64,000 bases of DNA, taken from assembly GCA_963692465.1 (NCBI GenBank), contig OY829943.1, positions 2,046,001 to 2,110,000 on the forward strand. The letters run 5' to 3'. Shown piece after piece: positions 15,790 to 25,200 of the stretch (positions are counted from its first letter, which is position 1; each line of letters begins with the position of its first letter). The position numbers and the translations under genes are program-made. The notes beneath the pieces were generated by a model. That model did not search any database and was not told the DNA's origin. It worked only from the letters and a program-made list of their open reading frames with translations. The DNA comes from JAUZOB01 sp963692465 (GTDB lineage Bacteria; Bacteroidota; Bacteroidia; Bacteroidales; Prolixibacteraceae).

Positions 15790-15947
15790 CAAATCTGTGA
15801 AAAATATTTTGATTGCAGGCTTGTCTTTTCCTTGTTAGACGCGCTTTTTACAGGTACTGAGGATAATGTGTCGAGCGGGGGCAATATTTATTCTTTTCAA
15901 AAGGAGTAACTTTTGGGAAAGTTATATTCCTCATTGCAGGAAAAGTT

Positions 15948-15955
15948 TAATTTTG
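15948..15955 (+). promoter_or_regulatory. Candidate -7 box for the dxr operon
   Basis: TAATTTTG at 15948-15955 fits TAnnTTTG and lies 20 bases before the GTG start of dxr. A second match, TAAATTTG, lies at 15964-15971 but is too close to the start codon. No good -33 box was seen at the preferred distance. Confidence 0.4.
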
Positions 15956-15975
15956 TAACCTTCTAAATTTGAAAT

Positions 15976-17133
15976 GTGAAACGGATTGCACTATTAGGTT
16001 CCACCGGATCAATTGGAACTCAGACATTGGATGTTGTTGCTGCGCATCCAGATAAATTTGAAATAGAAGTTCTTACTGCCAACAACAATGTGGAATTGCT
16101 GATTAAGCAGGCGCAGCTTTTTAAGCCTAACGTGGTTGTTGTTGCAAACGAATTAAAATATGAAAGATTAAAGGATGCTTTAAAAGATGAACCGATAAAG
16201 GTTTATGCCGGTTCGGAAGCGATTGCTCAGGTTGTTCAGATGAGTAATATTGATGTGGTATTGACGGCGTTGGTTGGATATGCCGGACTCAATCCGACAA
16301 TACAGGCTATTGAAGCGGGGAAAAGTGTGGCTTTAGCCAACAAGGAGACTTTGGTTATTGCGGGAGATTTAGTTACCCGAATAGCGAAAGAAAAAGGGGT
16401 TTGTATTTATCCTGTTGATTCTGAACATTCTGCTATTTTTCAGTGTCTTGCAGGGGAATTTCAAAATCCGATAGAAAAGATTTATTTAACTTGTTCGGGT
16501 GGACCTTTTAGGGGGATGACTCTGAAGCAATTGGAAAAAGTAACCTTGGAAGACGCATTGTGCCATCCAAACTGGTCAATGGGAGCAAAAGTGACCGTTG
16601 ATTCTGCAACATTGATGAATAAAGGGTTTGAAGTGATAGAGGCAAAGTGGCTTTTTGATCTTAAAGCATCTCAGATTGATGTAGTCGTTCATCCTCAAAG
16701 CATTGTACATTCACTTGTCCAGTTTTGTGACGGGTCAATTAAGGCGCAGATGGGGCTCCCTGATATGCGGCTTCCTATTCAATATGCACTGAGTTTTCCT
16801 GAAAGATTTTCCACTAATTATCCGAGATTTAATTTTTTAGATTATCCAAGTTTGTCTTTTGAACAGCCTGATATTAAATCGTTTAAATGTCTGAATATTG
16901 CCTATGAGGCTCTTGCTAAGGGAGGAAATGTAGCTTGTGTTTTGAATGCCGCTAATGAGGTTGCTGTTCAGTCTTTTTTAAGGAAGGAAATTCGTTTTGT
17001 TGATATTCCAAAAGTTATTGAAGGAGTGTTAGAAAAATCTACCTTTGTTCCGACGCCCTCGTTGGACGATTATGTCAGTACGGATAGAGAATGCCGCAGG
17101 ATTGCCGAGCAGTTAATTGTTGAGCAGGCATAG
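15976..17133 (+). CDS. dxr: 1-deoxy-D-xylulose 5-phosphate reductoisomerase
   Basis: This enzyme makes 2-C-methyl-D-erythritol 4-phosphate, the second step of the MEP isoprenoid pathway, with NADPH. The protein has the expected 385 residues. It starts with the nucleotide-binding GSTGSIGTQTLDVV, has ANKETLVIAG, the metal-binding acidic residues in PVDSEHSAIFQCL, and NWSMGAKVTVDSATLMNKG, VIEAKWLF and HPQSIVHSLVQF motifs. The start is a GTG at 15976, because the ATG three bases upstream runs straight into a stop. rseP follows 26 bp later on the same strand, a pairing common in Bacteroidota and other bacteria. Confidence 0.98.
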   Translation: MKRIALLGSTGSIGTQTLDVVAAHPDKFEIEVLTANNNVELLIKQAQLFKPNVVVVANELKYERLKDALKDEPIKVYAGSEAIAQVVQMSNIDVVLTALVGYAGLNPTIQAIEAGKSVALANKETLVIAGDLVTRIAKEKGVCIYPVDSEHSAIFQCLAGEFQNPIEKIYLTCSGGPFRGMTLKQLEKVTLEDALCHPNWSMGAKVTVDSATLMNKGFEVIEAKWLFDLKASQIDVVVHPQSIVHSLVQFCDGSIKAQMGLPDMRLPIQYALSFPERFSTNYPRFNFLDYPSLSFEQPDIKSFKCLNIAYEALAKGGNVACVLNAANEVAVQSFLRKEIRFVDIPKVIEGVLEKSTFVPTPSLDDYVSTDRECRRIAEQLIVEQA

Positions 17134-17159
17134 TATGTTGTTGAATTAACCCAAAGAGA

Positions 17160-18488
17160 ATGGAAATATTAGTTAAAGCAGCCCAGTTGATCTTAAGCTT
17201 ATCGATCCTGGTTATTTTACATGAATTTGGACACTTTTTCTTTGCGCGTGTCTTTAAATGCCGGGTGGAAAAGTTTTATCTGTTTTTTGATCCGTGGTTT
17301 TCGCTATATAAAGTGAAAAAAGGTGAAACGGAATATGGTATTGGCTGGGTTCCACTGGGGGGGTATGTGAAGATTGCAGGAATGATTGATGAGTCGATGG
17401 ATCGGGAGCAGATGAAGCTTCCTCCACAATCATGGGAATTCCGTTCCAAACCGGCATGGCAACGTTTACTTGTTATGATTGGTGGGGTTTCTATGAATTT
17501 TCTGCTGGCAATTTTGATTTATATTGCAGTCATGTTTGTATGGGGGAAACAGTATCTTCCCACGGAGAACGTGAAATATGGAATTGTTGCTGATTCTGTT
17601 GGTCAAAAAATAGGGTTACATACTGGAGATAGGATTCTTTCGGTTGACCACCATTATGTAGATAACTTCTTTAAGATAGTTCCCACAATACTTCTTGAAA
17701 AGGCTCGGACTGTTCAAGTTGATAGGGGTGGGGTGAGGAAAGATGTCATCATAGATGATCAGGATTTGGCCTATATGTTAAAGAATGCCAAGGAGGTTAT
17801 TTCACCTCGTTTCCCGTTCCAGTTTAAGATTTTGGACGTTTCAAAGGGCTCTCCCGCAAAGACTGCAGGAATAAAAAAAGGAGATCAGATTCTTGCTGTT
17901 AATGGGAAGCATTTTGTTTTCTATGATCAGTTTGTTGCTGAATTGCAGGCCGTCAAAAATAAACCGATAGAGGTTACTCTTTTGAGGAATAGTCAGACAA
18001 TCCAGATTTCTGTTACCCCAACAGCTAAAGGACAATTAGGAATTTATACAGATGTAAGCAATGTGGATGTTTTGCAGTTTAAAACGGTTCATTATGGATT
18101 TTTACAATCTATTCCGGCAGGAATTGAGTTGGGGTGGACGACTGTTACTGATTATTGTAAGCAATTTAAACTGATCTTCTCACCCAAAACAGAAGCTTAT
18201 AAATCGTTGGGCGGATTTATTGCTATTGGAAAAATCTTTCCCGGGATGTGGGATTGGCATTCATTCTGGTCAATGACTGCTTTCTTATCGATTATTTTGG
18301 CAATTATGAACCTTTTGCCAATACCTGCATTAGACGGAGGACATGTTTTGTTTCTTCTTTACGAGATGGTTACAGGAAGGAAACCGGGAGATAAATTTCT
18401 TGAGTATGCTCAGATTTGTGGTATGTGCCTTTTGCTTGCTTTGGTTGTTTTTGCGAATGCCAATGACATCATAAAGCTTATAAAATAA
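17160..18488 (+). CDS. rseP: Site-2 intramembrane zinc metalloprotease RseP
   Basis: This M50 protease cleaves substrates such as anti-sigma factors or remnant signal peptides within the inner membrane. The zinc motif HEFGH is in the first transmembrane segment (residues about 21-25) and the third zinc ligand lies in PIPALDGGH near the C-terminus. Two PDZ-like regions lie between (about 130-205 and 215-290, GSPAKTAGIKKGDQILAVNG). The length of 442 residues is normal. It is probably transcribed with dxr. FecR-type anti-sigma factors, one of which is encoded in this window, are plausible substrates by family knowledge, but nothing in the sequence shows a link. Confidence 0.97.
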   Translation: MEILVKAAQLILSLSILVILHEFGHFFFARVFKCRVEKFYLFFDPWFSLYKVKKGETEYGIGWVPLGGYVKIAGMIDESMDREQMKLPPQSWEFRSKPAWQRLLVMIGGVSMNFLLAILIYIAVMFVWGKQYLPTENVKYGIVADSVGQKIGLHTGDRILSVDHHYVDNFFKIVPTILLEKARTVQVDRGGVRKDVIIDDQDLAYMLKNAKEVISPRFPFQFKILDVSKGSPAKTAGIKKGDQILAVNGKHFVFYDQFVAELQAVKNKPIEVTLLRNSQTIQISVTPTAKGQLGIYTDVSNVDVLQFKTVHYGFLQSIPAGIELGWTTVTDYCKQFKLIFSPKTEAYKSLGGFIAIGKIFPGMWDWHSFWSMTAFLSIILAIMNLLPIPALDGGHVLFLLYEMVTGRKPGDKFLEYAQICGMCLLLALVVFANANDIIKLIK

Positions 18489-18533
18489 TTGATAAAAACT
18501 GTTTGCTGTTGATAGTTAGAGAAATAAAAAAGT

Positions 18534-18541
18534 TATTTTTG
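18534..18541 (+). promoter_or_regulatory. Candidate -7 box upstream of tatA
   Basis: TATTTTTG at 18534-18541 fits TAnnTTTG, with a TTG at 18509-18511 at slightly long spacing (22 bases). It lies 22 bases before the tatA start, so tatA may be transcribed separately from dxr-rseP. Confidence 0.4.
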
Positions 18542-18563
18542 TATAAAATAAAAAACGACAACT

Positions 18564-18788
18564 ATGGAGATGCTATTTGTTTTACTCATGGATATGCCTG
18601 CAGTGGTAATAATTGTTGTAATCGCTGTTCTGTTTTTGTTTGGAGGGAAGAAGATTCCTGAATTTATGAAAGGAATCGGAGAGGGTATGAAAGAGTTTAA
18701 AAAGGCAAGCCAGTTGGATGAAGAAAAACCGAAGTCTGAATCCTTAAAGTCTGAACCCGCAAAAAAGGATGAGTCAATAAAAGGATAA
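18564..18788 (+). CDS. tatA: Twin-arginine translocase subunit TatA/TatE
   Basis: This small protein of 74 residues forms the pore-forming assembly of the Tat pathway, which exports folded proteins. It has one N-terminal transmembrane helix (VVIIVVIAVLFLFGGKKIPE), the conserved F-G-G-K-K-I-P hinge, an amphipathic helix (FMKGIGEGMKEFKKA) and a charged, low-complexity tail (SESLKSEPAKKDESIK). tatC is not nearby. It is bounded by a candidate promoter and a good terminator, so it is probably monocistronic. Confidence 0.93.
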   Translation: MEMLFVLLMDMPAVVIIVVIAVLFLFGGKKIPEFMKGIGEGMKEFKKASQLDEEKPKSESLKSEPAKKDESIKG

Positions 18789-18821
18789 AAAGTATTTAAA
18801 ATATTACTGGCTGATGTCTGA

Positions 18822-18850
18822 ATCCCGTATGCAAATACGGGATTTTTTTG
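18822..18850 (+). terminator. Rho-independent terminator after tatA
   Basis: ATCCCGTAT at 18822-18830 and ATACGGGAT at 18835-18843 form a perfect 9-bp stem with a 4-base loop followed by a run of seven T. It ends the tatA transcript. Confidence 0.92.
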
Positions 18851-18993
18851 TCTGAAAATAAGTAGTTTGTTGTTTGTCCTATATCGTGCAATTTTTGTAA
18901 ATTGCTTAAGGTCCATGTAAATTGAACTTAGAAATAGGGCGTTTAATCGTGTTTTTTAAAGTTTTCAATGTGTGACTTTTAAGACGGAAGCAG

Positions 18994-20436
18994 ATGATGA
19001 ATATCGAAATTAGGAAGGGGGGGATTCCGAATGGAGCCTGCTCGACCGTTTTTCTAATTGATCAAGGGTGTAATATCGCAGAATTACCATTCCTGACCAA
19101 AGAAAAAAAGTACATAAAGAAATGTATCACAGCAAAAGAATCGGGGATCTTTATTAGTCATGTGGACACATGGTCTTATGTTTGCGTGAAAGATGATGCT
19201 CAGTTTGTTCCTGAGCAGATGGAGAGTTGTAGGGTGTTGGGAGCAGAGATCTCGGATATTATATTTCGTACCAGATGCCGGTGTTTGGAGGTGGTTGACT
19301 GGGGTAATTCAGAGGGTCTTATTTTATCTGTTATCGAAGGTGTAATCCTTTCAGGGTACCGTTTTCTTAAATATCGGAAAGCAAGAGCGGATTTGCGATT
19401 TCCTCTTGAACGCATTAATTTGATATCAAGAGAGGTGTCATCTTTGCAGATAGAACAGTTGAATAATGTATTGCAGGGGGTCTATATTACTCGGGATTTG
19501 GTTAATGAACCGGCTTCGTTTTTAACTGCCTCCAAATTAGGTGACTACGCTCAGGAATTAGGAAGACAATCTGGTTGCAATGTTCGGGTTTTGAACGAAA
19601 ACGAAATCAAAGCGTTAGGAATGGAGGGATTGTTGGCCGTGAATCAGGGAAGTGTTGAACCTCCTTCGTTTATAATAACGGAGTGGAGACCTCCGAAGTG
19701 TAGGAATCGGCGACCTGTCGTATTGATCGGAAAAGGTGTGACTTTTGATACTGGGGGAATTAATCTGAAAATGAAGTCTTCCTGGATTGAACCGATGAAA
19801 TCGGACATGAGTGGTGCCGCTGCAGTATTGGCTGTTCTATACAGTCTTGCAATTTCAAAGGAGCCGATATGGGTCATTGGATTGGTTCCCGCAACAGATA
19901 ATCGTCCCAGCGGGAAGGCGCAAGTTCCGGGTGATATTATTTTTATGTCGGATGGAACGACTGTCGAAGTAATCAATACCGATGCAGAAGGACGGCTTAT
20001 TTTGGCAGATGCGCTTTTGTATGCAACGGAATACAAACCATCACTGGTAATTGATATTGCAACACTAACCGGATCGGCGGCTAATGCAATTGGGAGCAAA
20101 GCGATGGTTGGTATGCATAAAGGAGCAGAAGATTATTTTAGATTGCTTCAAAGAAGTGGTTTTATGGTTCATGAACGAATTGTTGAGTTTCCAATGTGGT
20201 CGGATTATTCCGAATTGTTAAGATCAGATATTGCCGACATCAAGAATGTCGGGGGACGGGAAGCCGGGGCAATAACCGCTGCCAAATTTCTGGAATATTT
20301 TGCTTCGGGATATCCATGGATTCATCTTGATATTGCAGGGCCTGCTTATATAGAGTCCACTGATAAATATCGTATTAAAGGAGGGACCGGAGTTGGGGTC
20401 AGACTTTTGTTTGACTTTTTGAAGAGTTATAAATAA
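18994..20436 (+). CDS. M17 family leucyl aminopeptidase
   Basis: This cytoplasmic metallo-aminopeptidase removes N-terminal residues from peptides. The C-terminal catalytic domain (about 165-480) carries the family signature NTDAEGRLILADAL, the metal and substrate motif GKGVTFDTGGINLK and KSDMSGAAAVL. The N-terminal domain (about 1-160) is divergent, as usual in the family. There are two adjacent ATGs; the first (18994) is used. The length of 480 residues matches leucyl aminopeptidases. A separate promoter box lies before the next gene, pdxA. Confidence 0.95.
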   Translation: MMNIEIRKGGIPNGACSTVFLIDQGCNIAELPFLTKEKKYIKKCITAKESGIFISHVDTWSYVCVKDDAQFVPEQMESCRVLGAEISDIIFRTRCRCLEVVDWGNSEGLILSVIEGVILSGYRFLKYRKARADLRFPLERINLISREVSSLQIEQLNNVLQGVYITRDLVNEPASFLTASKLGDYAQELGRQSGCNVRVLNENEIKALGMEGLLAVNQGSVEPPSFIITEWRPPKCRNRRPVVLIGKGVTFDTGGINLKMKSSWIEPMKSDMSGAAAVLAVLYSLAISKEPIWVIGLVPATDNRPSGKAQVPGDIIFMSDGTTVEVINTDAEGRLILADALLYATEYKPSLVIDIATLTGSAANAIGSKAMVGMHKGAEDYFRLLQRSGFMVHERIVEFPMWSDYSELLRSDIADIKNVGGREAGAITAAKFLEYFASGYPWIHLDIAGPAYIESTDKYRIKGGTGVGVRLLFDFLKSYK

Positions 20437-20450
20437 ACAATTTGTTTTTA

Positions 20451-20458
20451 TACCTTTG
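20451..20458 (+). promoter_or_regulatory. Candidate -7 box for the pdxA-ruvA-sprA operon
   Basis: TACCTTTG at 20451-20458 matches TAnnTTTG; no ideal -33 TTG lies 19-22 bases upstream. It is 48 bases before the pdxA start and would drive the three-gene unit. Confidence 0.45.
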
Positions 20459-20506
20459 CCTTAGAGGTATTACTTGGAATTTTTCAAATCATATAGATGG
20501 AAACAA

Positions 20507-21595
20507 ATGAAGAATGATAAAATAAAGGTAGGAATTACTCACGGTGATATAAATGGGATAGGGTATGAGGTGATCATGAAAACATTGATGGATGTTCGTA
20601 TTATGGAACTGTGTACGCCCATTGTTTATGGATCGCCGAAAGTGGCAGCTTATCATCGTAAAGCACTTGATCTAGAGGCTTTCGCTTTTCATCATATTCG
20701 GTCTGCCGAAGAAGCAGATCCGACACAGGCTAATATTATTGATTGTGTTGATGACAACATTCGTGTTGAGCTTGGAAAATCGACGCCGATAGCAGGAGAA
20801 GCTTCTTATCTGGCATTGCAGACCGCTGTTGATGATTTGAAAAAGGGTTTGATTGACGTACTGGTTACTGCACCGATTAACAAGGATAATATTCAGTCGG
20901 ATAATTTTCGTTTTCCGGGGCATACCGAATATCTGGCACACGAATTTGAATGTAAGGATAGTGTTATGCTTATGGTTTCGGATACGATGAAAGTTGGAGT
21001 TGTTACCGGTCATATACCAATTTCGCAAATTGCATTACAGATTACCCCGGAAAAAATTATTAATAAGCTTCGGATTATTGAGAAGAGCATGGTTCAGGAT
21101 TTTTCCATTACGAAACCGAGGATTGCGGTGTTGGGATTAAATCCTCATGCCGGAGATAACGGATTGTTGGGAAAAGAGGAAGAGGAAACCATTATTCCTG
21201 CGATAAAACAAGCTCAAGAGGAAGGCATTATTGCAATGGGACCCTATCCTGCAGATGGATTTTTCGGATCGAGTGAATATGGAAAATTTGATGCAATTCT
21301 TGCGATGTACCATGATCAGGGGCTCATTCCATTTAAGGCTCTCTCTTTTGAAAACGGAGTTAATTATACTGCTGGTTTGCCGATTGTAAGAACCTCACCA
21401 GCGCATGGAACGGCTTATAATATTGCTGGAGAGAATGTCGCATCCTGCGATTCTTTCAGAAGTGCTGTTTATCTGGCGTGCGACATCTATCAGAATAGAA
21501 TGAATTATCATGAGATTGCTGTCAATCCATTAAGAAAGCAAAAGGTAGAACAGACGAATGATGAAAATATTCCCCATACAATTCTTGATGAATAA
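20507..21595 (+). CDS. pdxA: 4-hydroxythreonine-4-phosphate dehydrogenase
   Basis: PdxA oxidises 4-phosphohydroxy-L-threonine with NAD in the DXP-dependent route to pyridoxal phosphate. Motifs seen are GITHGDINGIGYEV at the N-terminus, VTAPINKDNI, FPGHTEYLAH (metal-binding histidine), GLNPHAGDNGLLG, AMYHDQGLIPFK and RTSPAHGTAYNIAG. The ATG at 20507 starts the family N-terminus (MKNDKIKVGITHGD). An upstream TTG would add eleven unrelated residues, so it was not used. ruvA follows after 9 bp and sprA after ruvA, the common Bacteroidota order. Confidence 0.97.
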   Translation: MKNDKIKVGITHGDINGIGYEVIMKTLMDVRIMELCTPIVYGSPKVAAYHRKALDLEAFAFHHIRSAEEADPTQANIIDCVDDNIRVELGKSTPIAGEASYLALQTAVDDLKKGLIDVLVTAPINKDNIQSDNFRFPGHTEYLAHEFECKDSVMLMVSDTMKVGVVTGHIPISQIALQITPEKIINKLRIIEKSMVQDFSITKPRIAVLGLNPHAGDNGLLGKEEEETIIPAIKQAQEEGIIAMGPYPADGFFGSSEYGKFDAILAMYHDQGLIPFKALSFENGVNYTAGLPIVRTSPAHGTAYNIAGENVASCDSFRSAVYLACDIYQNRMNYHEIAVNPLRKQKVEQTNDENIPHTILDE

Positions 21596-21604
21596 ATCGT
21601 AATT

Positions 21605-22186
21605 ATGCTTGAGTACTTAAAGGGAATAGTTATCGAGTTAAATCCAGCCAATATGGTCATAGAATCGGGCCCTATTGGCTGGTTTATTAATATATCTCTG
21701 AATACTTATTCGCAGTTTAACGGAAAGACAGAGATTAAAGTCTATGTTCATGAAGTAATTCGTGAAGATGCTCATTTGTTGTATGGTTTTGCTGAATTGT
21801 CGGAGCGTGAATTATTCCGACAGCTAATATCTGTAAGTGGGGTTGGTTCGAATACGGCAATTATGATGCTTTCTTCATTATCTTCGAATGATCTGAAGGA
21901 GGCAATTCTTGCGGAAAATGTGAGTATATTAAAGGCGGTCAAAGGGATTGGAATTAAAACTGCTCAGCGGATAATCATTGAATTAAAAGATAAGATAGGG
22001 AAGAAGAGTATCGGTAATCAGCTATTCAATATTCAAAGCCATCCTATTAGGGAAGAAGCATTATCCGCGTTGGTTATGCTTGGTTTTAACCGAAAGGAAG
22101 CAGAAAAAACCGTAGACCGAATTTTGGCAGAAAATCCCCAATGTGCGGTAGAGCTTGTTGTCAAGGCAGCTTTGAAGCAAATGTAG
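21605..22186 (+). CDS. ruvA: Holliday junction branch migration protein RuvA
   Basis: RuvA tetramers bind Holliday junctions and load the RuvB motor during recombination and repair. The protein is 193 residues long. It has an OB-fold N-terminal domain (MLEYLKGIVIELNPANMVIE, then YGFAELSERELFRQLISVSG), a helix-hairpin-helix domain (GVGSNTAIMMLSSL and IGIKTAQRIIIELKDKI) and a C-terminal RuvB-binding domain (REEALSALVMLGFNRKEAEK). ruvB is not adjacent. It sits between pdxA and sprA with short gaps. Confidence 0.97.
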   Translation: MLEYLKGIVIELNPANMVIESGPIGWFINISLNTYSQFNGKTEIKVYVHEVIREDAHLLYGFAELSERELFRQLISVSGVGSNTAIMMLSSLSSNDLKEAILAENVSILKAVKGIGIKTAQRIIIELKDKIGKKSIGNQLFNIQSHPIREEALSALVMLGFNRKEAEKTVDRILAENPQCAVELVVKAALKQM

Positions 22187-22217
22187 TATCTATTAGTGTT
22201 TTTTAGGTGAAGAATTG

Positions 22218-25200
22218 ATGCAATTATTCAAGAATGCGTTAACTATTGTATTGTTTGGTGTTCTTACTGCCTTTATTTGGTCGGAGAGAGTATCTGTCAG
22301 ACATACGGTTCCTCTCGGCAACCGCATGGAGATAAATACTCCGGATACGGTTGCTACGTCTAAAAATCAGGGGGATAAAGCGGATACTCTGCACGGACTC
22401 CGGTTCCCATTTAAAGATCTTGATGATATTACCTATCCCGGGCAACAAGATAGCTCTTCTCTTTATTTGAAAAATCCTGCAAATTATAAAGTTGACGTAG
22501 AATATAACCCGAATACCGGAGAATATGTCTTTTTCCAAAGAATTGGGAATATTCCAGTTCGTCTTCCGAAATCGCTTACCAGTAGTGAGTTTATTCAGTA
22601 TGATCTTAACCGTGCGGTAAGAGAGTATTGGTATCAGGAAAGAACTGGTTCTGCGCTAGAGAGCCATTCCTCTGGATTTATTCCCAGATTAACGTTGGGA
22701 GGAGAAGCATTCAATAAAGTGTTTGGCAGCAATGTTATTGATATTCGTCCTCAAGGAAATGTGGAAATCAAGTTTGGGTATCAATCGAATTTTGTAGATA
22801 ATCCGACTATTCCAGAGAATCAGAGAACAACACCTACTTTCAATTTTGATCAGAAGATTCAGATGAATGTTGTTGGTAAGGTGGGGAATCTTATGCAAAT
22901 GCGGGTTAATTATAATACGGATGCGACATTTGATTATGAGAATACTATGAATGTTAATTATTCTGGGAAAGAAGATCAGATTCTGCGGAAAGTTGATGTG
23001 GGAAATGTCTCAATGCCGTTATCCGGATCGCTCATAACCGGAGGAACAAATCTTTTTGGCGTGAAAACTGAGATGCAGTTCGGGCGGCTTACTCTTACTT
23101 CTGTTCTCTCGCAAAGCAAAGGAGAGACCAAGGTTATTCAGACGGAAGGTGGGGCACAAAAGAGTACTTTTGATATTAATGCAACGAATTATGATGCAAA
23201 CCGACATTTTTTTCTTTCTCAATATTTTAGAGATCATTATGATGAGGCTCTCAAAGATCAACCGGTTGTTCGTTCGAAAGTTGTTATAAATAAAATAGAA
23301 GTGTGGGTTACCAATAAAAGCGGTAATTATAGTAACGCGAGGAATATTTTGGCATTGACAGATTTAGGAGAACAGGGCCCCTATATCTACAATAAAATTT
23401 CCGAGTTTGCTCAGACACCGGGACAATCGGCAACCGATAGTCAATATTCATACAATGGGGCTAATGGATTATATAGTCAGATGACTAATCAATACGGGGC
23501 AATTAGGGATGTTTCTCAGATAACAACAGCGTTGACTCCGTTGATTATGCGAAATTTTGTAGGGGGGCGTGATTTTGAAAAGATAGAACAAGCTCGTCGT
23601 TTAGATCCATCTGAATATACATTGAATGCGAAACTTGGTTTTGTTTCCTTGAATTCAGCTCTAAACAATGATGAAGTGTTGGCGGTAGCTTATCAATATA
23701 CCGTAAATGGAAAAACTTATCAGGTGGGGGAGTTTTCAACAGATGGAATTAATGCGCCCAAGACGCTTATTCTAAAAATGATAAAAGGAACGGCTCAGTC
23801 TCCTAAGTTGCCAACATGGAAGTTAATGATGAAGAATGTTTATGACCTGAATACATCTCAACTTGATAAGGCTGATTTTGTATGTAATGTAATGTATAAG
23901 GATGATGAGAAAGGGACTTATATCAATTATTTGCCTGAAGATCAATTTAAAGGAAAGCCGCTACTGCGCATGATGAATCTTGATAATATAAATTCCCAAA
24001 ATCAGCAAGTTAGCGATGGAGTCTTTGATTTTAATGATGGAATCACAGTTAATGTTGCAAAAGGCAAAATTATATTTCCGGTATTGGAGCCTTTTGGAAG
24101 CAATCTTGTTAAAGTGCTGAATAATGCAAGTTTATCACAGAAGTATGCTTATACGGCCTTATATGATTCAACGCTTACCGTTGCCCAGCAGGATGCGGAG
24201 CATAATAAGTTTAAATTATCTGGGAATTTTAAGGGATCGAGCAGTTCGGATATTTCACTTAATGCCTTTAATCTAACGCCTGGTTCTGTTCATGTTACTG
24301 CCGGTGGAAAGGCATTAATTGAAAATATTGATTATACGGTTGATTATACGGCAGGAATGGTTCGGATTATTAATACTGGATTGTTACAGTCGGGGACACC
24401 GATTCAGGTTTCAACCGAAAGTCAGGAGTTATTCTCAATGCAGCGGAAAACATTGATCGGGACTCATGCGAATTATGCTTTTTCGGACAAGTTTAATATG
24501 GGTGCAACTGCAATGTATATGAATGAGAGTCCACTGACGCAGAAGGTGAACACGGGGGAAGAACCGATTTCTAATTTAATTTTAGGAATGGATGCTTCCT
24601 ATCATAATGAGTCGAAATTTTTATCCTCTATGTTGGATAAACTTCCATTTTATCACCCCCAGGGGACTTCCTCAATAAATTTTGAAATGGAGGCGGCGCA
24701 ACTAATTCCCGGGCATTCCAGTCAGATTAAGGGAGCTGCATATATTGACGATTTCGAGTCGACAGAGACAACCATTGATTTGAAAAATAGTTATGCGTGG
24801 TATATTGCAAGCACCCCCCAATTTCAGGCGGATTTGTTTCCAGAAGGGAATCTTGCTAATAACCTGCTTTTTGGTGCGAATCGTGCAAAATTGGCTTGGT
24901 ATTCAATTGATCCGATATTCACCAGAAGCACTTCCTTAACTCCTGATTATCTTAAGGCCGATCGGGAACAGCAATCCAGTCATTTTGTGCGGGAGGTTTA
25001 TGAGTCGGAGATTTTCCCGAATAAACAAACGACCGCAGGTCTGCCAACGAATATAACTACGATGGATTTGGCATTTTATCCGAAAGAGAGGGGCGAATAT
25101 AATTATGATGCATTCCCTTCAATGTATACTGCAGGACTAAGTCCAGATGGGACATTGAAAAATCCGGAAACAAGGTGGGGCGGAATAATGAGGAGTCTTC